Translations under genes and position numbers: made by a program
Shown: piece after piece, positions 22,450-32,433 of the stretch
Position numbering within the stretch: position 1 is the first letter of the stretch
Layout: every line of letters begins with the position of its first letter
The notes under the pieces: model-generated
What the model saw: the letters and a program-made list of their open reading frames with translations, nothing else
Told to the model about the DNA's origin: nothing
Databases searched by the model: none
DNA from: Melastoma dodecandrum
Taxonomy: Eukaryota; Streptophyta; Magnoliopsida; Myrtales; Melastomataceae
Assembly (NCBI GenBank): GCA_029817715.1
Contig: JARUPY010000538.1
Span: forward strand, 4,650,001 to 4,714,000
Direction: 5' to 3'
DNA: 64,000 bases

Positions 22450-24313
22450 GGAGCCATGGGAGTTCGTCGGTCTGTTGCCTCTTTTTGACCCTCCGAGACA
22501 CGACAGTGCTGAGACCATCCGCCTTGCCCTTGAACTGGGAGTGAATGTCAAGATGATCACTGGCGATCAACTTGCTATCGGCAAGGAGACAGGCCGCAGA
22601 CTTGGCATGGGAACGAACATGTACCCCTCTTCGTCGCTCCTCGGTGACAGCAAGGACGAGTCTATTGCCTCAATTCCAATTGAGGAGCTCATCGAGAAGG
22701 CCGATGGATTTGCCGGAGTGTTTCCCGGTAAGTACCCTCACCTCTACCACCAAAACCTATCTGGTTAATTGAAAACCCATGTCACAAATCGTTCCCCCGT
22801 AATGACGAGCACAAGTACGATATCGTGAAGAAGTTGCAGGAGAGGAAGCACATTTGTGGCATGACTGGAGATGGTGTCAACGATGCGCCAGCTCTGAAGA
22901 GGGCTGATATTGGTATCGCCGTTGCTGATGCAACTGATGCCGCGAGGAGCGCATCAGATATTGTCCTCACTGAGCCAGGATTGAGCGTCATCGTGAGTGC
23001 TGTGTTGACCAGCAGGGCCATCTTCCAGAGGATGAAGAACTATACCATCTACGCTGTTTCCATCACCATCCGTATCGTCTTCGGCTTCCTTCTTGTTGCT
23101 CTCATCTGGGAGTTCGACTTCTCTCCCTTCATGGTCCTCATCATTGCCATCCTGAATGACGGCACAATCATGACCATCTCCAAGGACAGAGTGAAGCCAT
23201 CTCCAGTTCCCGACTCCTGGAAGCTCAAGGAAATCTTTGCCACTGGTGTCATTCTCGGTGGCTACATGGCTATCATGACTGTAGTGTTCTTCTGGCTCGT
23301 CCATGACACCTAGGTATTCTCGGTAAGTAAAAATACCGACCCTGTCACATGCATAGCTGGAAAATCATCACGAGTCACACTGACCAGAATGAAACTCAAC
23401 CTTCGGCAGGACATCTTCGGTGTAAGGTCGATCAGCAACAGCATCGATGAACTGACCGTTGCTCTCTACCTGCAAGTGAGCATCATCAACCAGGCCCTCA
23501 TCTTCGTGACCCGATCAAGAAGCTGGTCGTTCATCGAGCGCCCAGGATTCTTGCTCGTGGCTGCCTTCATCATAGCTCAGTTGGTCAGCATGCTTTTGCC
23601 ATTTTCTTTCCTCCTAAATTAGATTGTGATAACCTTACCCGAAACTGACATTCCTGAATTTTTCGGCCGATATAGGTTGCAACCGTCATAGCCGTGTATG
23701 CGCACTGGGAATTTGCCAGGATTCTAGGCATCGGATGGGGATGGGCCGGTGTCATCTGGCTATACAGCCTCGTCATCTACATCCCTCTCGACATCCTCAA
23801 GTTCATCATCCGGTACGCTTTGAGCGGCAGGGCCTGGAACAACCTCCTGGACCAAAGGGTATGCGTGCTTCCAAAAATAAGAAAATGAAACATCATCGCA
23901 CCGTTAATCATCCATGGCGCCTGGAACACCGCTGACCAAAAACTCGTGAAAACTACAGGTCGCCTTCACCACGAAGAATGACTATGGGAGGGCTGAGCGG
24001 GAGGCGCAGTGGGCGCTGGCGCAGCGCACCCTCCACAGGCACCCACCCCCAGAAGGCATTTCCACCACGACAAGGGCACCACAGAGGACCTCTCCTCGAT
24101 CGCTGAGCAGGCCAAGAGGCGCGCAGAGGTCGCAAGGTAAGTAACACGAACACTACAGCGCCTAGTAATAACCATTTGGCTATTGACCCCGATGTTAGCT
24201 TTTCTACGGTTCACAGGCTGAGGGAGCTGCACACACTCAAGGGACACGTAGACTCTGTGGTGAAGCTCAAGGGACTCGACATCGATACAATCCAGCAGCA
24301 CTACACCGTGTAA

Positions 24314-24645
24314 AGATAACGCCCCGGACACGCCATCGATCGGCAAAGACGATGAAGAGAAGAGGAGAATACAGTTTTTTTTTTAAATATTGTTAGAAAG
24401 AGGAGAATCCAGCAGCCCTACGCCGTGTTGTTCTAATTATAGTTTATTTTACTTTAGATAAATGGAATTCAGGCTAGGCCCATTAACCAATTTTTTGGGC
24501 CCAGGCCCAAAACCTTCAATCCCTCCCGCCTTCTCGTTTTTTTACTTGTTGGTTTTCCCTCCATCCGGAAGAAGCTCAACCGCCCTAATTTCCTTGCCTT
24601 CTTCCTCTTCGACTCCTTGTCGTTTCGATCTTCCCGTCGGGGGGA
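24314..24645. other. intergenic, H+-ATPase pseudogene to WDR76-like gene
   Basis: Contains the 3' flank of the pseudogene, a T-tract (24374-24384), and the probable 5' leader of the next gene (C/T-rich, 24510-24640). A tandem echo of the ATPase end (ATCCAGCAGC...TACGCCGTG) is visible near 24406-24428. Confidence 0.4.
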
Positions 24646-26915
24646 ATGGGCCGGGCAAGGAAAATGGGGACTGCGCAGGATCTGACGGAGTACGAGCGGC
24701 GGAGGCTCGACAACATCCGCCGCAACGACGAGATGATGGCCGCCCTCCAAATTCGCTCCAGGGCCGCCTCGCTTTCGTCTTCCTGCCCCTCCAAGCGTCA
24801 TAAGTACTTCCCCCTCCCCTCCTCTCGTTCTATGCTTACGTCCCCCTCGCCATTGTTGTTCGCCTTCTGTATTGTGGTGCCTAGTGTGTTATTGGTTTTG
24901 GGGATTTGGTTGATCCGTTCGTGCTCTGCTGGACGCTCTGTAGGACCGACTCGAAAATGAAGTCTTACAAGGAGAAGTTGGAGAAAACCCCTCCGAGCGA
25001 GACCACCCCTGTTGTCATCCGTAGGTCCCTGCGTGCCAGGGGCATGCCGCCTCCTGACTCTGAGGTACTCAGTGATGACATCTTGGATGACAAATATCGG
25101 CCGGTTCAAACCCCGTTTGCTGATGAGTTAATGTCCAAGGTTAAGACTAGAGGGCCTATTTCTATGACGGATGCATACAGTGGTTCCGATTCTGGTAATG
25201 AGGTGTTGGTTGGGATGATAATGGGGATTGCAAGCAGTGAGTGTCATGGTGGACGTGCGGCAGGAAACGAGACTGGTGCCGGTAGTTCAGGTGTGTCTGA
25301 CGGCAAGTCTGGAAGAACTAATGATGATGATGAGTGCAAGAAGGGGATTGGAAGTGATTTGGCAGTTGATTTTAAAGAAGATATTAAGAGCGAGACTGAA
25401 GAGGATGAAAGTTTTGGTGTATGTGACAGTGATTGGGAAAGAAAAATTGGTGAGAGTATTGGAGGATCAACGTTGGAAGAGGAGAACATTGCTAGAGTTG
25501 TCCCTGGAAGAATACTATCTGTGAAGTTCTTCCCCACCCACAACTTGAGGATGGTTGCTGTAGGGAATAGGTCGGGAAATGTTGGCTTCTGGAATCTGAA
25601 TACATGTGATGAGGAAGGGAAAGGGGAAGGTATCTACTTGTTCAACATCCATTCAGGACCAGTATCCGGCATGTCTATCCATCCATCTAATTTGTTAAAG
25701 GTAGCTTTTGAATTATTGTGATGTGCTCATGCCGTTTGCCAACCGTTATAGGGTTGTATGCTATTTTACTCTGTTTTTGTTTACTTTGTTTCTGGTATAG
25801 TGACAATTCATCCATCTAATATGTTTCAGTTGTATTGTACTGGATTTCATCCAATCCTATGGTATCCTCATTGTAGGTACACTAATTCATGTGATTACTG
25901 GTTTTGATATCACGCAGATGTACACTAGCTGCTATGATGGCTTCATTCGTGCCATGGATGTTGAAAAGGAGGCGTTTGATTTGGTATATGCTGGTGATGA
26001 GTGTATATGTTCTCTCTCCCAACGACCTGATGATTCCCAGTGTTTATTCTTTGACGAAGGGTTCGAAAGATTACACATGTGGGATTTGAGAGTAGGGAAG
26101 TCTTCATCTTCCTGGATTCTACATGCAGATAGGATAAACACCATAGACTTCTGTTCCCGAAACTCCCATCTGTTTGCGACAAGTTCTTCGGATTCTACTG
26201 CATGTATATGGGATTTGAGGAAGATGGAACAGTGTGTGCAAAAAGTAGACCACAGAAGGGCTGTACATGCTGCTTATTTTTCACCCTCTGGTAGTTACCT
26301 CGTTACCACAAGGTCTGTCATAGCTATTCCTCTATCGTGGTCTCATCTTCCTGTGTGATTCATGGAGACAGAATAAAGAGTACTGAGTTAACATGTTTTG
26401 TTTGATAAGCTGAATTTGTCCTCCTCATGGATGCAGTTTTGACAACACTCTTGGCATTGTGACTGGAGACACTTTTCAAAAGACTTCGGTTGTATCTCAC
26501 AACAATCAAACTGGTAGATGGATTTCTTCTTTCAGGTACCTGAGTTATACACCTCACATCTCCTTCCTGGTTTATATAACCTGCTTAGTTATTACTTGTA
26601 AGCTCAATGTCTCACCAATCCTGCTGTTTTATTAGTGCAATATCTTGTTTAGTATAGACACGTGAAAACTAATATAAAAGATTGTTTCCTCTATAAACCA
26701 GAGCAATCTGGGGTTGGGACGACTCCTCCATTTTCATTGGCAACATGAGAAGGGGAATCGACGTCATTTCCCCAGTCCAGTGCAGAATGGTCACCGCTTT
26801 GACGAGCCCACTCATGACTGCCATTTCGTGCCGACTCAGCGTGCACCCTTATGAAGTCGGGACGTTGGCTGGGACTACAAGCGGCGGCCAGGTATATGTG
26901 TGGACTTCCTCCTGA
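24646..26915 (+). CDS. WDR76/CMR1-like WD40 protein
   Basis: Five inferred exons: 24646-24803, 24944-25700, 25918-26312, 26437-26535, 26702-26915, all GT-AG and in frame, giving 540 residues. The N-terminus, LTEYERRRLDNIRRNDEMMA, and the VVIRRSLRARGMPPP motif are hallmarks of the WDR76/CMR1 family (nuclear, DNA-damage-associated, linked to ubiquitin ligases in animals and yeast). After an acidic insert (about residues 140-235) come WD40 blades: MYTSCYDGFIRAMDVE, LHMWDLRVGKSSSSWILHAD, FATSSSDSTACIWDLRKME and YEVGTLAGTTSGGQVYVW. The first Met could be that of MGRARK or MGTAQD. The last 65 bp or so are duplicated just downstream. It appears intact. Confidence 0.88.
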
Positions 26916-27036
26916 GGAGCGTTGTGCTGTGCGGTGTCGTGTCTGTCACCCTTATGAGGTTGGGACGTTGGCTGGGCTACAAGTGGCGGCCAGGTATATG
27001 TGTGAACTTCGTTTGAGGAGCGTGGTGTTGTTTTTA
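26846..27036 (+). repeat. 103-bp tandem duplication at the WD40 gene end
   Basis: CCCTTATGA(A/G)GT and about 80 following bases, including the terminal YVWTSS codons and stop region, recur with a 103-bp period (26846 and 26949). The second copy is diverged by several substitutions and one deletion and is not joined in frame. Confidence 0.85.
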
Positions 27037-27909
27037 TGTTGTCATGGTAAGTGTTGTTACGCCTTTTGTTTTCTTATGGACAGACTGGCATCTGTAATTT
27101 TTGACCGTCTGGACTTTGCTTGCCTAGAAAACTGATTATGTAGAGAAGCCGGTAATTTGAGCATTAATAGCACTACTGCAGTGATGTGTGATGGTCGCGG
27201 GCGGATCAAAAGTTCTGCATCACTTGACCGTCAATGCCGCAATGACTCGTAGTAGCCACGCCCTCTTCTTGCCGTCGCCGGCACGTGTGCCATCCAACTC
27301 CTCACGCGCGTCCTCTAGACTGGGAATTTGGGGAACATTTATTCGAGCCTTCTTCGCTGTTAAGTGGAAAAGGGTCCATGATCTAAGTGGGCCGGTCGTG
27401 GTCTTCCTGCCTGAAGTTTAGGATGGGCTTCACATGGGCCCAAGGTATGATCATGGAGCAGGATTGGATCTCACGTGGGCTTCATTTTATGGGCTTGGGC
27501 CGATTGACTATTGACAATTAACCATTACATCTATAAATATATTAATATAGATCACGCATTTTTAGCTAAATCAAGTCAGTTCGGCAACTGGAATGACCTC
27601 ATTTTTTTATAGCAAGTAGTTGCATCGACATAATAGTGCCTTTCCATTGAATATATATAAAAAGTAATATTTTAAACGAGAGTTTCTATTCTTGATCTTG
27701 ATAATTAACACGATTGAGAAATGTAAATTCTTAATCTTCGATGACAATGAACTAATAGAGAACAAGATGGCGACATTAAACCCTCCATTCCTCCGCAAGT
27801 TCAAATTTCCTAATGACACCCAAGTTGTATAAGGCGGTTGTTGATTTGTTGGGTATCCCTCATCCTATATTGTACGGAAGCAGCTAACGATACGTGCACG
27901 TAAGTGTTC
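27037..27909. other. intergenic
   Basis: No gene recognised. Short frames at 27188-27421 lack any family signature. AT-rich from about 27500 onward. Confidence 0.4.
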
Positions 27910-29288
27910 CGTAGTTTACTAATTACGACTAAGGAAATTTAGTAAATTTTACTAAAAGTTGACCATTTTTAGTAAAGTCAACGCAAATTTAATAAAAAAA
28001 AATAGTAAAATTTACTAAAAACTTTTTTTTTTAGTAAAAAGCCGTCAAAATTAGAAAAAAGTATGGAAATTTTACTAATTTTGTACCGGTCAAATCTGTG
28101 CAAGTTTACTAAATTTATGTTGACTTTACTAAAATCATTTTTTAGTACTACTTTTTTTACTAAATTTACGTTGACTTAACTAACAAAAGCACTAATTTAG
28201 CAAAGTCAACGCAAGTTTAGTAAAAATAGTAGTAAAATTTACTACTTTTTTTACTAATTTTGTGTTGACTTTACTAAATTTCTCTGTTTTAGTAACGTCA
28301 ACGCAAAATTAGTAAAAATAGTCGTAAATTTTACTACTTTTTTACTGTACTCTTTTAGACGATAGGTAGTAATAGATACTAATTTTTGTGTGATTTTTAA
28401 TAGAACACTCTTTGAGTTAGTAAAAGTGTTAGTAAAGTCTTACGGGTTTCGTAAATGTTTACTAATTTCTACATGATTTTACGAATAAAGTTAGTAAACT
28501 GTTACTAAAAATCTAGTAGTTTACTAATTATTTTGCTAATTCGAAAAGTGAAACCCGAACCTATTTACGAACCTAATTTCGATGTGAAATTACCGTTTTA
28601 CCCCCGTTACGGGCGAACCTATTTACGAACCTAATTTCTCCCCCGTAACGGGGTAAAACGGTAATTTCACATCGAAATTAGGTTCGTAAATAGGTTCGTT
28701 TTCACTGTTCGAATTAGTAAATTAATTAGTAAACTACTTGATTTTTAGTAACAGTTTACTAACTTTATTCGTAAAATCATGTAGAAATAAGTAAACATTT
28801 ACGAAACCCGTAAGACATTACTAACACTTTTACTAACTCAAAGAGTGTTTTACGGAAAATCACACCAAAATTAAACTATTACTAATTATTTACAACTATT
28901 TTTACTAATTTATAGTAAAATTTACAACTATTTTTACTAATTTTGCGTTGACGTTATTAAAACAGAGAAATTTAGTAAAGTCAACGCAAGTTTAGTAAAA
29001 AGAGTAGTAAATTTTACAACTTTTTTTACTAAATTTGCGTTGACTTTACTAAAATAGTGCTTTTTTTAGTAAAGTCAACGTAAATTTAGTAAACTTGCAC
29101 TGATTTGAACAGTACAAAATTAGTAAAATTTCCATACATTTTTACTAATTTTGACGGCTTTTTACTAAAAAAACCACTTTTTAGTAAATTTTACTACTTT
29201 TTTTACTAAATTTGCATTGACTTTACTAAAAATGGTCAAGTTTTAGTAAAATTTACTAAATTTCCTTAGCCGTAATTAGTAAACTACG
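27910..29288. repeat. giant inverted repeat (foldback element)
   Basis: A near-complete palindrome of about 1.38 kb. The ends are CGTAGTTTACTAATTACG at 27910 and its reverse complement ending at 29288. The arms, about 0.68 kb each, stay complementary to the centre, where a short loop (about 28614-28638) is itself a copy of arm sequence. Each arm contains several copies, in both orientations, of a TTTACTAAATTTGCGTTGAC-like unit, so the arms hold smaller inverted repeats. No coding capacity. I see no clear target duplication. It is best described as a foldback or long-TIR non-autonomous DNA element; superfamily unknown. Confidence 0.85.
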
Positions 29289-29714
29289 TAACCCTAATAA
29301 TAATATGTGAAGGCAAATAAAAGCCTAGCACCCTCATTCCTGCCAGGCCCAGTGAGGTTGATTTACCTGAATAGGTGGGTCGCATGATCTTAGTTGGACT
29401 CAAGAAAGATGTAGTGATTTGTCACGAACTTTCACGATAAACAAGAAAAAATGAGAAGAAATTTAAGGTTATAAAGTAAGAGTTTGGGGTTTGGGATTTA
29501 ACCCATTCGGCACTCGCGTTGTACGGAAATCTTGTGCCCGCCCGGGGTGGGTGGGTCATGGGTTTGGGTATCCATTTCATTACGTATACGGGATTTCTCC
29601 TTGATATCCATTTCATTACATATACGGGATGACCTGGGACGCCCTTGTGGTTTGATTCTTGTAGGGTCAGGATTGACTCTAGAAAAACGATATTCCGGTC
29701 TTCTGACATATAGG
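29289..29714. other. spacer between the palindrome and the Mutator-like remnant
   Basis: No gene. Short direct repeats: ATCCATTTCATTAC(G/A)TATACG near 29569 and 29608, and ACATATAGGGC(T/C)TTCTGACA near 29707 and 29758. These could be remains of element ends. Confidence 0.4.
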
Positions 29715-31660
29715 GCTTTCTGACACTATATTCTTCTCAAAAGAATGCCAACGCGAAACATATAGGGCCTTCTGACACTCGAACGAGTAGAAATGACTAA
29801 TGACTGCCGTATAATCCAAATGCATCTATTCATAACATGCCAAAGCATGCGAACAAGGAATGCGATGGATTTGCCACTTCTTGCAGCTGCATTTCCGTGC
29901 TTGAAGAAAGACATACTTGAGTCGATGTTTTCCTCTAGTTTTCATGTCAAATATACCCTCTTGTCGATCGAGAAGTACTACTTCGTATCGGTTGGTTTTC
30001 TCCATCGATTTGAATAACCGATTTGTACAAACACCTATAAAGCTTTCGCCGACTTTCAACGCATCGGCCGCATCATCCCGTCTAGCTTTCCAATAGGATA
30101 CGCAGTTATACCATATTTTCCTAACAAGAGCCAAAACAGGAAGATTTCTTGCACCTCTTATAACGGAGTTGTAACTCTTGCTTAAATTCGTAGTCATAAC
30201 ACCATATCTGTAAAAACCATCGCGGCTCAAACACCACTGCTCTTCATTCATCTCGGCGAAAAACTCGTCAGCCTCCGGCATTGATTCAAACAAACTTCTT
30301 ATTATGTTCTTGTATTTCACAGTCATCGATTTCCTCGCTGCGACAATCCATTTCCTTTTACAAACGACATTCTTAAATCTCGTATTGAAATTGATTGCCA
30401 CATGTCTTAGACAGAATCATTAATGCACAAATGGCGGGGTCCAACCCACCTACAGATCATTCACAGCCGCTTGAATGCCAGCATGTCTGTTGGAAATCAA
30501 ACATACTCCCCACGTCCTTTCACCGACAACATATCCCTTAAGGCACTCAAGAACTAACTCCATGAATCATAGCTTTCTCATCAACTAGTACAAATGCAAG
30601 CGGCACAATATGGTTCTCCCCATCCATACAACATGTAATTAAGAGTTTATGCATATATTTACCATATAGAAATGTGTCATTTATACTTACAAGTGGCCGA
30701 CAATGCTTGAATGCCTGAATACACTGTCCGAATGCCCAAAACACTTTCTGAAATTGGAATACTTCCACATCGCCAACATTATAAGATGCACACCAATCAA
30801 CAATTGTTCCGGGGTTGGCAATTCTAATTGCATTCAGAAGATGTGGTAACTCATTATAAGATTCATCATAATCGTCGTATTCAATTGAAATTGCCTTTAT
30901 CTTTGCATCCATACGCGTCTCCTCGTTACCTCGTACCAAAATCTCTCCTTTATTACATTCCGTAGGAACGACACTTTCACTTCAGGAGATTCTCTAATAA
31001 AAGTATGAAAGTAGGGAGCCATAAAGTTACAATCAAGTCGATTATGATCTTGGAAAAGCACTACATTTAAACATGTATGCGGCTCACCAACAATCATTAT
31101 TTCAAACTCATCATCACAGGCACTGCGTAATCTCCATTTGCAATCAGTCCAAACTTAGAACAAAATACAGACCACAACCTCTTATCTGACTCGACAAATT
31201 TCGTAATTATAATGGTTCTTGATATGGAAGATATTCACCGTATGAATGAGATTATTCTTATGTTTGAACCGTATCCCTTTACGAAATTCAACCACATAGT
31301 CTACATCGTCCGTCATAATCACATCATCTTCCTCCTCGAAAATTACCTTTTCAGTATCGCCACTTTCTAGATAGAATGGTAGAAGTTTCTTCAATCGTTT
31401 CCTAGACGGACAACCCCTATTAACCTCTAGATTCATAATATTTTTGTCATTCCCCAAATCAATACCATTGAATATTTCGTCATTAATAGTGGCGTCATTA
31501 TCGGAATTCACTATTGAATCAACGATATGATTCTCATATCGTAGTTATATACTTTCGTATAGAACTCCTTGATCGCTCAAATCACGTTCTAAATCTTCAA
31601 CGGGTTACGCTCTTCAGAATAATCATCCTCATTACCACCATACATTCCATCTTCCTTGTA
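29715..31660 (-). pseudogene. Mutator-like (MuDR) transposase remnant
   Basis: Read leftward from about 31650. An acidic N-terminal region is followed by a MuDR DNA-binding block (HNRLDCNFMAPYFHTFIRE, LRNVIKERFWYEVTRRRVWM). Next is the MULE transposase core (VFWAFGQCIQAFKHCRPLVS, INDTFLYGKYMHKLLITCCM, PLAFVLVDEKA). The C-terminal part carries GVMTTNLSKSYNSVIRGARN and a SWIM zinc finger (CSCKKWQIHRIPCSHALAC), ending in YTAVISHFYSFECQKALY. Several stops and frame changes separate the blocks, so it is not functional as read. Terminal inverted repeats were not identified. Confidence 0.85.
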
Positions 31661-31690
31661 AATCAAAATCGGCCTTTAAGGCCGATTTTC

Positions 31691-32020
31691 TTATCCTAGT
31701 AAAAAAGTGTCCAAACTTAAGACCCTAGTACTTAAATTATTATTATGGAACAAAGCTTGGATTCCTCCTTCTATCATTCATTCATTGTTGGGTCAATAAA
31801 GTAATTGGCAACAACGACAAAAAACTAACCTTGACTTGATTTGATGTATTTTTTTATCCTAGTCAAAAAATGTCCAAACTTAAGACCCTGGTTCATAAAT
31901 TATTATTATGGAACAGGATTCCTCCCTCTGTCATTCATTCATTGTTGGGTCAATAAAGTGACTGGCCCAAGAGCAAACAACAACAAAAAAACTAACCTTG
32001 ATTTGATTTGATGTCCTAAA
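31691..32020. repeat. 163-bp tandem duplication
   Basis: TTATCCTAGT(A/C)AAAAAA followed by GTCCAAACTTAAGACCCT and about 130 more bases occurs at 31691 and again at 31854, with small indels. It lies downstream of the TM9SF gene. Confidence 0.85.
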
Positions 32021-32433
32021 ACTGAATCACATTTTATAAAAAGGGAAACAAAGAATAAATCCCAACACCTCAGGAGACGCCAAGTCAAGAATCCCAGGGC
32101 TTGTCATGATTAAAATCTTGAGTTCTGATACTGGAAGCGGGTCCACGGATGGCAATGCATTGGAGAAAAATGTTGTATTGAAAATTGGGCAAAAACGAAA
32201 AACAAACCCATTTTAGTAGTTCATGGTTCAATAGTCGAAGACATACATCCTCGGATCAACACATGGGATATGTAATAAGCAAAAGGGCTGAATGAAGAAC
32301 ATTATCAGTTCTGGGTACAAACCCAGCTTTCTGTTGTCATCCATTGGGTGCTATATCAAGGACAAAAAGTTTGTCAGTATAACATTCCAGTCACCTCGGG
32401 AGAGAGCAGGAGGAGTAGAAGAAAGGCGCTCTT
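32021..32433 (-). other. 3' flank and probable 3' untranslated region of the TM9SF gene
   Basis: No coding signal beyond fragments. It lies directly downstream of the TM9SF stop codon on the minus strand. Confidence 0.5.

Larger units (their letters stand above)
10888..24313 (+). pseudogene. plasma-membrane H+-ATPase (P3A P-type) pseudogene
   Basis: Relic of a P3A proton pump, which uses ATP to export H+ across the plasma membrane. Inferred exons: 10888-10944, 11029-11148, 11239-11337, 11438-11890, 11973-12541, 12636-12740, 12842-12878 joined to 22455-22727, about 22810-23322, 23410-23583, 23676-23858, 23959-24136, 24217-24313. Landmarks: actuator [18 protein letters not shown], phosphorylation site CSDKTGTLT, hinge [20 protein letters not shown], and the C-terminal autoinhibitory domain ending QQHYTV, the 14-3-3 site with its phospho-Thr. 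Lesions: GC donor at 11149; TAG at 11480-11482 in a membrane helix; one-base deletion near 12413; gypsy insertion 12879-22449; acceptor AG apparently lost near 22808; TAG at 23311-23313; frameshift near 24045. Identity is certain; loss of function is strongly supported. Confidence 0.93.

Noticed and set aside
27910..29288. Palindrome as the terminal repeats of the adjacent Mutator-like transposase
   Set aside because: The palindrome is complete in itself and lies wholly to one side of the transposase; no matching arm is seen beyond 31.7 kb.
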